Assembly: GCA_015847255.1 (NCBI GenBank) | Contig: JADLZK010007347.1 | Span: forward strand, 124,001 to 188,000 | From: Hyparrhenia diplandra | Taxonomy: Eukaryota; Streptophyta; Magnoliopsida; Poales; Poaceae | DNA length: 64,000 bases | Reading direction: 5' to 3' | Shown: piece by piece, positions 11,833-24,370 of the stretch | Layout of the letters: every line of letters begins with the position of its first letter | How positions within the stretch are numbered: position 1 is the stretch's first letter | Notes under the pieces: generated by a model | Databases searched by the model: none | What the model saw: only the letters and a program-made list of their open reading frames with translations | Told to the model about the DNA's origin: nothing | Translations under genes and position numbers: made by a program

Positions 11833-14289
11833 GCTCATCGATCCACGTGCCAACTGAATATGCGCGGTATATCATCGACAGAAATAAGTAGCCACAATAT
11901 TCGAGATTTTATAAATCTTTTGGTGGCCGGCAAAAAAATATTATATGTGGCGGGTAAACCGCCGCCACGCTAAAAAGTGGACGATAAATGCATACACCGC
12001 GGTGGTGGAAGGGTTGCCCGCCGCGGAAAATGGAGTACAAAAAGGTGAAGCCCGAGCCCGAAGCCCATCCGTGCCCGCAAGATCGAACCCACTTGTCGTT
12101 GCATCCGCCGCAGATCCACATCCGGCCGCCCCAAGCTCACCGTCGACGACTGACCGTTACGATGAGCTCACCGTCGACTGATCAAGCCGACCCGAGCTCA
12201 CCGTCGTCATCGAGGTTGCCGCCGTTAGATCGAGCCGCTCCGAGGTCCTCTCAAAGTAAAAGTTAGCATAGAACACTTGTCCTTAGATTGTCCGTTGCTA
12301 AAATCAAATAGTGCAATGGATTGTTCGTTGCTAAAAATATTTCACTTTTTGCGTTGAACAATCAGTCGTTATATATAAGTAACAGAGTTGGGCCATCAGT
12401 TGCTAAACAAATTAGCAAGAATAAGCTCTATTGCCCTCAAAAAATGGGTCTAAAGTGTATGGACCTAATTTTTTGAACTTTCTTCTATGGCACTCGAGCG
12501 AATTTTCTTTGATTCTATGGACTTCTGTCCGTTTCGACCGTGATGGTGTTAAGTGAGGGTAAAAATACCATTTTACCCTGGCGTATAAAAAGATAAAATG
12601 CAGAGTTGTATTTGTTTGATGTATAATTAGAGTGATATTAAACAAATAAATTCACACATAACCACATATAATCAAGTATACATATATATTGCAGTAAAAT
12701 AAGATTATCAAATGCATAAAAATTTAATAAATGCATTGCAATTTAATAAAAAGCAGATCAACTGGGTACATAATATTCGGTTTTGGTTAATGATGTTTTA
12801 ATAACAAATTACCAATAGAATCTCAATAATCTATTTATATAAAATCATTTATAATCGATCAACCTCAGTAATTAAGATCGTAAAAGAAAACGATATATGC
12901 TAGATTGTCTCGAAAAGGCGGTGTTGACAGTCTAGAAGTCTAGAAAATCAGAACAATTTTCTCAACTACACGAAACAAACAAATCATCTATCCACCAATA
13001 CTTACTACTACATCTATCCTCTTTTATAAAGGCATGTTAAGGTTTAAACTTCAATTTTCTATTAATCTAATCAAAATTAAAGATGAGTACCTATTTGCTT
13101 GATAAAGGAACAGGAGGCCGGGGTCGTTCCCTCATGCACGCTCATGGATCCACGCACAAGCCCGAGCCTGCAGGCTACATGCATACGCCAATTCCCTTGC
13201 TGTTGAGTTTCATGCCGCCATGCATGCACATGCTGCATGTAGTGCTGTCTGCCAACAACCTACTGCATGCGGAGGAGATCGATTCTGTTGCCGCACGCTC
13301 TCCTGCTCGTTGTATCTTGATCTGGCAGCCCGACTTCCTTTGGTGAATTGAGATTGATATAAACGGGTTACGTGGGGAGCCATCAACGTGGTTAGATGGG
13401 GGTTACCGGGATATCTTTAGCAAGTAGATTTTATTTATTATAATAATGGTAGAGGTGGGTAATTTTGTACAAAATAAAATAGATCTAATGGTTAAAGATA
13501 GCGAAGTCTTATGATTTGATGGCTGAATGTTTCTGATTAACGTGAGATTTTCTAGCATTTATCTATTTTTATAGCGCGTCTGGTGAGAATTAACGTGGTG
13601 GTTTCGTTGGAGCCTCCAATTAGTAATAGTAAGATAAGATATTGTTTATTGTTGTTTAAAGGTTATGGTTACTATGGACGGTGTAGTGAGCCCAAACATC
13701 CTTTAACTTTCTCAAACTATTTTCATGTGAAAAGCTAGCATTGGCATGGACGAGGGCGTGCGTCACGATTGACCACTTTCTTCTTTGAAAAATTATTATA
13801 GCGATTGATCGACAGTCAATCAAATTGATAGATTCTTCCATCAATTCACTCGGCCTAGCTTACCAGCAACAGTAACCTGCGGAAACCAAAGTTTCGACGG
13901 CAACAGCATGCATGCATGTCATATATGTATCTCTCTATCACGCTAGCCGTGCATAGCGCGCTTTAGATCTGTGGCTTATGCTTTTGCCACGCTGGAGGTC
14001 CATTAGGCCCGGCCCGATGAATCATGCAGACAGCAATAAAACTAGCCACACCAGGGTGTGTTGTGCTCGGTATTAGAGATCACGGATGAAAAGTGAACTA
14101 CCGTGAAAAATGAAGGACCTAAAGTGAAGAATGGGGATAATGGCGGACATATTTGGTCGCCATGGATAGACGATGTGGAGCACTGGCTACTGCCTACTAC
14201 TCCGTAGGTAGCTAGTAGTAGGGGGATATTTATATAGGAGATCGACGATAGGGTCGCCTCCTCCGTACCTTGCATTCGAAGGTCTGCCA
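11833..14289. other. Unassigned DNA with one GC-rich island
   Basis: The GC-rich stretch 11940-12270 has three copies of GCTCACCGTCG and a plus-strand open frame of 92 codons (11988-12266) with no recognised domain; it could be a gene fragment. The block 12410-12600 resembles 51725-51905 (both have ATGG..., GGTGTTAA and AAAATACCATTTTACCC-like wording) and may be lone TIR remnants. The remainder is AT-rich without features. Confidence 0.35.
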
Positions 14290-15206
14290 GACCAAGGATA
14301 CACGTATGGCCCGTCTCCAGCTCATTGCACAGAGAGTGGTATCAACTAAAAGCTCAGTTGGGTTGTTCTTGCTTTATATCACTGGCTGAGAGTAGCCCCG
14401 AGGAAGAGGAAGAGGAACCCCACCGAGCCGGCGGAACGTTCGACCAGGCGTGTTTGGGCCTTAAAGGCCACCCATTACCGTTACACCTCCCATGTTCTCA
14501 CTTTATTATTAAAAAATAAAAAATATGCATATATAAATTTTGTGTAAGAAGAAAAAAAAAAGAAGAACACAAGCAAGTTTGTTAGGTCTGTTCTTTTGCT
14601 TACACACAATTAAAATTTATGAGCGTGCACCATCTTTATATCGTGTCCGCCATTTATAATTTTCGGATGATTTCTTTCGTGCTTATTTTGATACCCTTTT
14701 TTGAAAAGTGGGATGGAACATCGGATGGCCACGGTGGTCTTTGACGATGCAGTCTATCTTCCGCTGTCGTACCTGTTGTTTGTGACTAATAAGAAGTTAA
14801 GCAAGCTGCCGGTCCGGCTAGGAACAAGAATTATATATGTGAAAGGCCACTGTTAGAATGTTGACAAGGGAGGGTGGCCTATGGATACCACTAGTGTTTC
14901 TGCTTTTCGGAGAGAAAATGAGCGGATAAGCGTCCAAAGGCCTGGGCTTGCAGCTCCTTTTTTTTTTTTTGTCTATATCTAATTTTTTTGTTGTCTATAT
15001 CTACTACGTACGAAACTACATTAAAAGCCTCCTTTGGTTCATAGGAAAATGGAGGAAAAACATGGGATTGAGAAACCTAAAATTGTTACTATTCATGCCT
15101 TTGGTTCATAGGATTGGAGCATAGGAATAGTGTATAGGAATTCTTCATTTGCATGTCGTTTCGGAGGGAAAAACTACAGAAACTTTAGCATCGCGCAAAT
15201 TTCTTA

Positions 15207-15477
15207 GGGCATGTTTGATCCTTGGATTTTAATTCATTGTAGTGCAATGGAGTTGGAGTTGGAGAGTGCAATGCAAACATAATATGGTGATGGGCTTCCT
15301 CAACCACATAATATGCTTAATTTAATGGAATTCAATTCCTATCTCCCACCCTATGAATTTGAGATAGGCTTATTTGTGAACTTTAGAAAGTTAGGGAATC
15401 TCAAATTCCAAACTAAATAGCTTAATGTATTAAGTAGATTCTAATTCTCTCCAAATTCAAGGGATCCAAACGGGCCT
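15207..15477. mobile_element. PIF/Harbinger (Tourist-like) MITE
   Basis: The ends are GGGCATGTTTGATCC and, reverse-complemented, GGCCCGTTTGGATCC (after one extra A). TTA flanks both sides (15204-15206 and 15478-15480). The paralogous copy X3 near 41358-41375 has the uninterrupted site (CTCTAAGATAAATTCCTATG), so the insertion is confirmed by an empty site in the same window. Confidence 0.85.
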
Positions 15478-15933
15478 TTAGATAAATTCCTATGTTTCTC
15501 CTATGGTCCATCCAAATGATCATTCCTTTCAAATTCCTAAATGACGTTTTCAATCTTCCGTTTTTTTTGTAGCTGCATTCCCGTGCAATTTATATATGTT
15601 TCTACTTTCCTATGTTCCAAAGGGGGCCTAAGTTTTTCTCTGTCTACAATATCACCTTTATTTGAAAAGGAACCCTTGTTCTTTTTCTTTTTGTGAATAT
15701 TTGTTGCAACAGGTACATTTATCAAAAAAAAATGTAGTTGATTTAGGGTAAGGTGTGCTCTCACCGGCCTCCCTCGCCCTTTGGAGGCGGGGCGTGCAAA
15801 TTAAAGGACGATCGGCGAGGAACACGCCGCAGGCTGATGTCATTTGCAAACCTCCGTCCGAGATTCAGTATCAATCTGTTGCGGACCTCCACCCGGTAGG
15901 GATGCATCGTCCTCGATCGACATGCACCCACTT

Positions 15934-16374
15934 TGTAAATTCGAGGATCGGCTAGGTGTAGATCGGAGGGTCTAAAATGTACTAAACTTGATAAACTTTT
16001 TAGATAACATCATGTACAGAAGGTTCCTAATACAATATCTACAAGAATAGAAGAACAATGATAACAAAGGGGTAGGAGAGCGATTGATGTTGCCTGTGTT
16101 AAGCCATGGGAAGTCGCCGATTGCGTAGTCGATGTAGTGGCGGCGGTGGAGGACTTCCGTCTACTGCGACCCCTTGATCGGTTGGGATTAGGATAGGTGG
16201 GAGGTGGCGGCAGTAAATCACATGGCTCAAGCCGCTGGTCCCCACCCTCCTATATATGAAGGCGCGTGACGAGGAGCCCTCCAACCCTAAGTTGGTTTGG
16301 GCTCCCCGATCGAGGGAGTTGACCAAGTTCGGTGTGGGCCGTTGAGCCCAACAGGGAGGAGATCAATACTAACA
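15934..16374 (-). repeat. 3' LTR of the Copia element
   Basis: It differs from the 5' LTR by roughly a dozen substitutions and a similar number of 1-2 bp indels by eye. The PPT lies just outside at 16375-16390. Confidence 0.9.
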
Positions 16375-17699
16375 TTCTCCCCCTTGATCTCAATCTTATC
16401 TTGGTCTTAATTTAAATACTTAACTTAAATGCTTAGTGCTTAGCTCCGTCTCATTATAAAAGAAATGCGTAGGCGCGTTTCATAAATCCTGAAAAAAATT
16501 TCCGTTGGACTTGGCGGCTACAATACATCTCTCTAAGTTGAAACGAGAGTCCTTACTTCTAAGCGGGCCTTAAGTGTCAGGAAATCATAGACTTTCCCTT
16601 AAACCCATGTCGACTTTGTGTATTCTCTGAACACACTGGGTGGTAGGTCTTTGTAAGCGGATCCGCAAGAACTTACTTAATACTTATATGCTTAATAATC
16701 TAATAATGATTACGGACTTTCCCTTTACAACATATAACTTAGTGTCAATGTGTTTGGTAGCACACTTGACCTATTGTCTCAGGAGTAATAATTTGCTTAT
16801 ATGGTTATTGCTATTGTCAACCATTATCAATTCGGGTACATGTTACCTTGATCATTTTGCACTGTTCCTCGACCTCATGACATGCTATATCATAACTTTA
16901 CATCTCTAATGATCTTCAAAAGTGTTTTTCATTGGAGCTTTTCCACAATAAAACCCCAACTATAAGCATTAGCAACAATTGTGGAGTTGTTGCAAAACTT
17001 AACTTAAGACTATGTACCCACATCTATTTGTGAGCATTTATTCTTTCTTTTGCTAATCATGAGACCGATACTTATAATTCCATTCCGGTGATCTATATTT
17101 GGAGTGGTCTTGCCAAAACAACCCGGATGGGTGAGTCGAGGGCAATTTTTATGTATTTATTAAGCTTCCAACAGCTAAAGCATATGGTACCATCTTTATA
17201 TGATCGGGGTTTCTTACTGATTCTAATCACACTAAAATCTCTTTCTTACTGATTGTGATCACACTAAAATTCTAAGATATTGCCCTTGACCATGAAGAAA
17301 CGGCGTAGGTTTTTCGCATCGAGAACTTATTGCTTTGGAATCTTTTCTAAGTATGCATTTGCGATAGTTCTAATACCCCTTCCTTATCTCAATGAGTTCT
17401 AATTGCTTAAAGAAGTGACATTTCACCAAGATCATTCTAATTTAATTTTGGGGAATAAATTTCGATTCTATAACTCGTACTAATGCAATTGTCATCTTAT
17501 TCTTCTTAACTAAAACTTTCTTATTATATCTCATTAAACCTTAGATGCCACCGTCGGTGTCTTACATCAACCCATAAATGCATTTCTTCTTATGTTATCC
17601 TATGTGTTATATTCTTATGCAACCATCTCATACTAATCCCCAGCGAGGAATATTTTCTATATATCCATCTAATGTAATTCTGAATTGTAATCGCCAATC

Positions 17700-17965
17700 G
17701 ATACTTATTGTAGCATACTCATCCTCTTCGCATAAATCCTTTCATTATAAGCCGTACTCTTTACACATTTCTCTTTGAAGTCATTTTTCACCTTGTAGAC
17801 CCATATGTAGCCTACTGATTTGGCTCCATTAGGAATATCCTCTTCTTATATCTTAACGTATTTCCTTTAGAGTCACATCTTATCTTGTAGACCCATAACG
17901 GCCTACTGGTTTTGACTCTATTGGGACTTTCATCTTTTTCTTACATAATAACTAAAACACTTCCA
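17700..17965 (-). pseudogene. Copia reverse transcriptase remnant, duplicated
   Basis: The minus strand gives NGAKSVGYIWVYKVK and, in another frame, RVRLIMKGFMRRG. These match the start of the Copia RT domain (family pattern: ..K.VG.KWV.K.K ... KARLVAKGF.Q..G). A second, poorer copy (VPIESKPVGRYGSTR) lies at about 17885-17940. The piece sits 1.4 kb inside the PPT, where RT plus RNase H is expected. Frames are broken. Confidence 0.65.
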
Positions 17966-18788
17966 AGAGTGGGTATTTTCTAATGGCCTTATTCAAGCGA
18001 GGTGGAATCACCTTCTATTTCAAATTCTTTTGGTCTGATAAACCTCACAATCATCGATATAGCCGACCTTCATTATTTGGCTCCTTATGGGGCTATTGTT
18101 ATTCTTCCTCTTGCTTGACATAAGGCTCTAAGGATCCTGAAGGACAAGTTCCAAAATCTCATTATTTATCGGCAAGGGAGAACTAATAACATGTGTTGGC
18201 ACTTCAATGTTTGACATTATTGGTGCAACAAAAGCGGGTAGCCTAAAGTATGGTTCTTAAAATATCCGAGTGGACACTTATTTCTTGTGGTACCTTGCTC
18301 CCCCGATTGCACTCTCTTGAGGAGTTAGGTCTTTAAACCATGCTCCCCAGTTACTTCGTCCTCTAAATTTCTTATTTGGGTTTAATCGCTAAACCTGATG
18401 TAGCGCCTTGTCTAGGCGACTATGCTATTTCTCTACTTGGGGTATCGGTATTATGACCATCGTACTCCCCCGACAATCACATTTATCTTTTATAGATCAC
18501 TAATCATTCTTACCTTTCTTTGTAATGTATGCATTGCCTTATCTAAAATCTCATATACTTATCAAAATCTCATATACTTATCTAAAATATCATATTATCT
18601 AAAGTATAAGGGAGTATCATTCTAATTATCTCACTTTTCTCCCCCTCGAAGTGTGGCATAAACTTTCGCATACAATTCGAAACCATTCCAATTTTATTTC
18701 TTAACTTTTATGGGAGTACTATTTCTTTATTTTTACTTAACAACTAAGCTTAGTGTTTGGGATAGCATAAGGGCTATTCAAACTTTTC

Positions 18789-18922
18789 TCCCAATGTGGG
18801 ATATACTAAGGCACATGAATCATCCCGCCATGTAGGATATTATAACTTAAGTGGTATACCAACTTTACCCTACCATGTGGGTTATCTTTGGTATTGACTA
18901 AAACTCTTCCCGCCAAGCGAGA
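18789..18922. repeat. Group of four short hairpins in the Copia interior
   Basis: Four imperfect palindromes occur at about 18789-18801 (TCCCAATGTGGGA), 18822-18838 (ATCCCGCCATGTAGGAT), 18866-18882 and 18908-18922, spaced 30-45 bp. Each has a CCC...GGG stem around a CCAATG/CCATG-like loop. Confidence 0.6.
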
Positions 18923-19215
18923 TAATTCCCTCGAAAAGGACTTAAATGTCAAGATTGGCTCTTATCATGATACTTAAATGCCATCATTGGCTCTTTTCAT
19001 TATCACATTCAGGAAATAAATCCCGAACATTCTATAATACACATGCTTAATCCGGCGTTGGTCAAAACAAACATGCATATAACTTATTATAACTCTTATC
19101 ATAATGACTGAACTAAAATGAACTCTGTGATAGTGAGTACATTACATAGTGCTTAACCTGAACTTTTATTGCTCTATCTTATATTGGATTAATATCCATG
19201 AAGTCAAAACTCTAA

Positions 19216-20635
19216 GTTCTAATCTATAACACCGTTGGGTAAGAAATAAAATAGAACATTATTCTTCTACATCAATTCTATATCACCGTTGGGCGAAATA
19301 GAATTAATGCATGAATCTCATGAATAACAACTATAATATCTTTATACAACTTTGGTCTAAAGAATACTAATATGACTAATACAATATTCTTTTTCACTAA
19401 TTCTATATCACCGTTGAGGCGAGAAATAGAATTAGTGCCTTGCTAAATTCATAATATTGCTATTACAACATCATAGTACAACTTTGGTAACATACACAAC
19501 TATTCTTAGGTACTCAACATCACTTTGCAGTGGAAACTTTATCTTTATCTTAATTTTTCTCTCGAAAAATTGATCGGTTTGACATAAAAAGGTTTATCGA
19601 GAGATTAAAACTTAAGCTGAAACTATAAATTATAATATTATTATCATCAATGTTGGTCTAAGATAACAATACCATAATATAACTTAAATCAAAAACTTTC
19701 TACTCCTCTATTTAAATTTTCTCGTTGGTTCCAATTTAAATAGAGGGCTAAGATCTTAATTCACGGTTCGGTCTGAATCTTTACTTTCCTCATCTGCTCT
19801 CTGAAAGATCTTACACATCAGTGCACTTTTACCGAGATTTGTACTTAACTAAACTCATCAAATAATATTTAAAAATTCTTCACAATGGAAACATATACTA
19901 AAATCTGAAGTTTCTTTGACCACAAAGCGTCTCATAATACTTATTTCTCTCTCTAAACAGATTATCCCGTTTGTTCAAATTTGAATAGAGATTGAATTTA
20001 TACTCAAAATATCAAAGATAATAGCTTATGGAAAAAAGAAGTCAATTCAAATAAACATAATCTTAATTTTCTGAATAAACATAATTTCTCTTTAAATTAA
20101 ATTCTCCCGTTGGTTCGAATTTAATTAAAAAGACAACTTTAAATTAACTTAGCAAACGGAAAACGTGTACTAGAATTAAAATTTCTTTGTCTAGAGACAT
20201 GCTAAAACACTAAATTTCTCTCTAAAACAAGTTATCTTGTTGGTTCAAATTTGAATAGAGAGACAAAGATACTCAAAATATAAACTTATATTTCTGGATA
20301 AAGAAAAAAACTTAAACCGATGCTTAATTTCTATTCGCCCAATGGCCTTTGCGAAGCTGCCCATACAACCCGCGTAGCTAAATGAGTGTACTTCTGAAAT
20401 TCTTAGCCGCGGAAACTAATGAATAATCTTATAATAATTTTTAGAAACTTAATTACTAATTGCTCTTAAAATTAAACTCTCCCGTTGGTTCGAATTTAAT
20501 TAAAAAGAGACAACTAAAAATTACTGAGCAGCGGAAACATGTGCTCAAATTGTAATTTCTACAACAGAAGCATCTTAAAATTCTCAAGCTGTTCTCCAAA
20601 ACAAATTATCTCGTTGGTTCAAATTCGAATGGAGA
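19216..20635. repeat. Array of ten stem-loops with a shared CGTTGG loop
   Basis: Stem-loops lie at 19216-19257, 19274-19305, 19395-19437, 19558-19604, 19705-19746, 19951-19990, 20091-20130, 20218-20262, 20463-20509 and 20593-20635. Nine carry a loop of the form YCGTTGGKT (plus strand; one is CCGTTTGTT). Stems differ in sequence but stay paired: the one at 19705 has 14 perfect pairs and the one at 19395 has 12. From 19705 on, two stem types alternate, giving a higher-order unit of about 370 bp that also includes GCGGAAACATGTGCT-like spacer. Confidence 0.85.
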
Positions 20636-20719
20636 TCAAAATAGTGCTTAAATATCTAATATTGACTTACGGAAAATGAAAAAACAAATTTAAAACTGAA
20701 ACCGAGGCTCATTACTGAT

Positions 20720-21480
20720 TTTGGCCAGCGAACTCGCCCGGCCCGGCCGCTCGCCCACCATGCGGTGGGGCGGCTGAGGGCGGCTTCGGCGGCCCAGACC
20801 GCCTTTTTTTTTTGATTATTTCCTAATTCTTGAAAAAATGGAAAAATCATTCCCTTCTTATATGGGCCGGGCGAACCAATCGGCCCGGCTGAAATGGGCC
20901 CAAAGCCTCGCACCACCCGGCGCTTGGGCTACTTCGGCCACGCGAGCCCAAGAAGCGAGGCGATGCGATCACGGCCGTCGGCTCGCATCCGGCGGTGCCG
21001 GCGAATTTCGGAGGATTAAAACCCCTTGGCCGCCGCCAAAACCTAATCTGGCTTTTCTGATCTCCTCCCCGGCAGCCGCGGGTAGGGCTGTGGTTCTCGC
21101 CGGCCACCACCACCACGGCCGCCGGCGGCGGCGGTTTCTTGGCCGACCTTGTATTTGCCGGCTCACGTCTCTCTCATCTCATTCCCATTCTCTGAACTCC
21201 CGGTAGCCAGCGTACAGCGGCCAGTAGGAGGCGCCGCCGGTGACTTGCGCCTGCACAGGAAGACGGCGGGTACCGCGCGAGCCTTTCGCCCCGGCGCCGC
21301 GGCGCTCCGCAAGGTAGGCCCAGCGCCGTTCGAGCCCGCTGGCGGCGCCGGGCTGATGTTGGTCCCTGGCCGGCGACGGCGTAGCAGCGGTGGCGTAGCC
21401 GCGATCGGCGGTCTTGAGTCGTCCGCGGCCGTGTGCAGGCGGTCGGCGGCGATAACTCCGGGTAAGACTTTCCGATTTGG
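20720..21480. other. GC-rich leader region of the Copia element
   Basis: This GC-rich block lies between the stem-loop array and the primer-binding site, so in element sense it is the 5' leader. Frames on both strands are open because of base composition and show no recognised domain. It may be captured host sequence; TTAGGGTTAGGGTT near 21488 is only two units and not telomeric. Confidence 0.35.
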
Positions 21481-21704
21481 TACTAATGTTAGGGTTAGGG
21501 TTCTAATCTATTCGACCCGATCCGAAATGGAATCGAGTTATTCATCTCCTTCTAAATGCTAATCTGATGTGGTCCGGGACAATGCTAATACATGTCTCTC
21601 GGCAGCCATACCCTAGATTAGGGTTTCTGATGTTCTTAAAACTGACTGATCGAGAAATTACCCGATCTGGATCTACACCATAGAACCAGAGCTCGTGATA
21701 CCAT

Positions 21705-22149
21705 TGTAAATTCTGAGGATCGGCTAGGTGTAGATCAGAGGGTCTAAAATGTACTAAACTTGATAAACTTTTAGATAACATCATGTACTGAAGGTTCCTA
21801 ATACAATATCTACAAGAATAGAAGAACAATGATAACAAAGGGGTAGGAGAACGATTGATGTTGCCTGTGTTCGCCATGGGAAGTCGCCGATTGCGTAGTC
21901 GATGTAGTGGCGGCGGTGGAGGACTTCCCGTCACTTCTGCGACCCCTTGATCGGACTGGGATTAGGATAGGTGGGAGGTGGCGGCAGTAAATCACATGGC
22001 TCAAGCCGCTGGTCCCCACCCTCCTATATATGCGCAGCGTGACAGGGGCCCTCCAACCCTAAGTTGGGCTGGGCTCCCCCGATCAGGGAGTTGACCAAGT
22101 TCCGGTGTGGGCCGTTGAGCCCAACACCGGGAGGAGATCAATACTAACA
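21705..22149 (-). repeat. 5' LTR of the Copia element
   Basis: The repeat is bounded by the primer-binding site at 21689-21703 and the CCCAC target duplication at 22150-22154. Confidence 0.9.
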
Positions 22150-23514
22150 CCCACAACTCGCACCGTCGTCGGCATGCACTCACACCACGCGGGCCGTTGA
22201 TGCTAGCAGCTACCGTTGGTAGCTAAAAGGCATGCTAGATTTGCTAGGTATAGCCTGCCCAACGTTTGGCTGTTGTTTGCTTACCGTGCAAACTTTAATT
22301 TGCGCCTACTGAATAGCCACCGTTGCTTAAAAGACGACGATCGATCGAGGTGCCAGCCACCCAATGGATGTAATATGTTTTCCAATTAATAATGGGCTAA
22401 TGTATGCATCATCGTCTTTAATTAAGTCAAAAGGGTCTATCTCCTCTCATCATCATCATCATCATTAAATCAAAGGGTTCATCTCATCTCATCACATCAT
22501 GTGCCGATTTACTATACAGAACTGAATCTAGATACTCAGATGAACAAGCAGAGACTAGACGTACAGAGCCTTGTTTTTATAATCCAGACAAATGTCATGC
22601 GACTATATTGCATCCCATCTGTACTCACCATACCCCCACTTTGAGATGGATCACGCTCCGTCGCTGCGTGCAGGGTTGCTGACATGTTCTCCATTAACAT
22701 TTTTGGTTCGTTTCATTCATTCATGCATATATTTTGATACCCTTTCTAAAAGTGGTCTTTGAGGAGGAAGACGCAGTAAGAGTGCAGTCTATCTCCGCTG
22801 TACCTGTGGTTGCTCACTAAGCTAAGCAACAGACGGCCCGGCTAGCTAGCTAGAAACAAGAATTATATTAGTATTATATATTATGGTATGATGTGATAGC
22901 CAGAGTGTTGACAAGGGAGGGTGGGCAATGCAATTTTGACAGAAGCAACAACATCAAGTTTTTTTCTCTGTCTACATCATCGTTTGAAAAGGAACCTTTT
23001 TTCCTTTTTTCTTTGCCTTTGTGAATGTTGTTGCTTATTTCTATAAGAAAATTGCAGTTTCTGTAGATGCCGAAAATCATCCTGCGGATATAACACACAC
23101 GATTAGGTTCAGAGTACCGCATAGAAATGAATGTGTGTATTTCAGTATTTCTGGTATAGTACTGTGCATATATATAGCAGCAATTAGTCAATAGTCATGA
23201 TGGTACGTATGAATATGATCTAGTATGCCTCAAAACCAAACGACGATGATTTAATAATTAGATTAAATATGTGCGTCCTTCTGACCGGTGATAGAATTGA
23301 CCGCTGTAGCACCCAAGCTTTGTTGATTCCTTGCATGCTAGCTGGTGCTCGTTTGAAGGTACGGTACAACATCGGCATTAGCTTGAAGTTGAAGGTAATA
23401 TATAGTATATTATGAATTGTTGCTACAGTACTGTTGCTAACATGGATGTAGAAGGCCCCCTGATTTTCGGTTTCGCCCTAGGCCCCAAAAAACTCAGGGC
23501 CGGCCCTTCTCCCT

Positions 23515-23814
23515 CCGTCTCGATCCATTGGTGCAACAGAGAAATAATCTTCATTGCATCAAGCACTTAAAGGCAAAGCACAAACCAAAAGCAAAACGAA
23601 TAAGTAGTGTGTGTGCTTGCTAGATATCTTGCTCAGCAGCAAGCATAAGCTATATATCTAGCTAGGCGTGTGTGAGCGATGTCGAGATATATGAAAAAAG
23701 GCACACAATGGCTTTGTTGGTCTTTTCATGTGGTTGTAATTGAAGGCGCACTACCAGGACGGGACGCGCGCTGCATGGCCGGCCGAGAGATGGCCGCCAC
23801 CTCCCTCCTCCGTA
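23515..23814 (+). repeat. Segmental duplicon P, copy P3, left part
   Basis: Colinear with 1555-1890 of P1 (GGTGCAACAGA, CATTGCATCAAGCACTTAAA, GCACACAATGGCTTTGTTGG). It stops at the MULE insertion and resumes at 32419. Confidence 0.8.
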
Positions 23815-23999
23815 CGGAAGCGGAAATTCTGCTCCCAAGAGCACATGCACCTATACATGCAACCGTTTGATGGTGTTCCGAGATTCGTGCCCACTTGTAC
23901 ATTCCAACTCATATACAACTCGTATTTTGTATTTTGATATTTTCTAGAGACCGCGTATTTGCTCTGACCTGACACGATCTGTTTCTCTCTCCCACGCCT

Positions 24000-24370
24000 C
24001 CTGCCATCCGCACATGTTCTCTCTCATCTCCGCTCCTCTCTCTCTCCCACGCCGCCTGCAGCTTTTCTCTCTCCCTCCCCGAGCTGCGCCGCCGCTCCTG
24101 CACTGCCTGCCGTTCGCACCCCTCTCTCATCTCTGCTTTTTTTCTCTCTCTCCCATGCCGCCGCCGCACCCTCCAGCTCGCGGCGTCACCCCTCCACCAA
24201 GCACGGGGGATTCACGTTCACGCCGCCGCCCTTCATCACCTCGCCGAGGCACGACTTCAAGACGTCGCGCCGCCCCTACACTGCCGCTTGTTCAGATCTA
24301 TCTCGCCGTGCTTCCGCGCCGCCACTCTACCTCGCCGAGCCTTCCTCCACCTCGCTGACGCTGGACCTGC
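24000..24370 (+). other. GC-rich exon-like leader inside the MULE
   Basis: Pyrimidine-rich CTCTCTC tracts followed by proline/arginine-rich GC sequence resemble a grass 5' exon and leader, followed by AT-rich DNA after GATTGGTACTACTA. A frame of 114 codons (24014-24358) shows no recognisable domain. It is probably captured or element-encoded leader sequence. Confidence 0.35.

Larger units (their letters stand above)
15934..22149 (-). mobile_element. Copia-type LTR retrotransposon, 6.2 kb, minus orientation, no intact ORF
   Basis: Two direct repeats of about 441 bp (15934-16374 and 21705-22149) have TG...CA ends in either reading. Next to the right copy the minus strand reads TGGTATCACGAGCTC, a primer-binding site of the initiator-Met tRNA type, so this is the 5' LTR. 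Next to the left copy the minus strand reads ATCAAGGGGGAGAA, a polypurine tract. A target duplication CCCAC lies at 15927-15931 and 22150-22154, with two extra T between it and the left LTR. X3 near 41787-41800 shows the unfilled site. Minus-strand RT remnants (KSVGYIWVYKVK near 17770-17830) confirm orientation. No gag or pol frame survives, and the interior has a stem-loop array. Confidence 0.9.
14290..22990 (+). repeat. Segmental duplicon X, copy X2 (split by a MITE and a Copia element)
   Basis: The segments 14290-15931 and 22150-22480 are colinear with 40540-42030 (X3). Shared landmarks include CTAAAAGCTCAGTTGGGTTG, GCGGATAAGCGTCCAAAGGC, GGACGATCGGCGAG and AACTCGCACCGTCGTCGG. X2 differs from X3 by a PIF/Harbinger MITE (15207-15477) and the Copia insertion (15934-22149). 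The section 22505-22620 also recurs near 59805-59905. Confidence 0.75.

Noticed and set aside
21486..21502. Telomere-like TTAGGGTTAGGGTT
   Set aside because: Only two units, and of the TTAGGG type; plants usually have TTTAGGG. It is chance or a telo-box-like motif.
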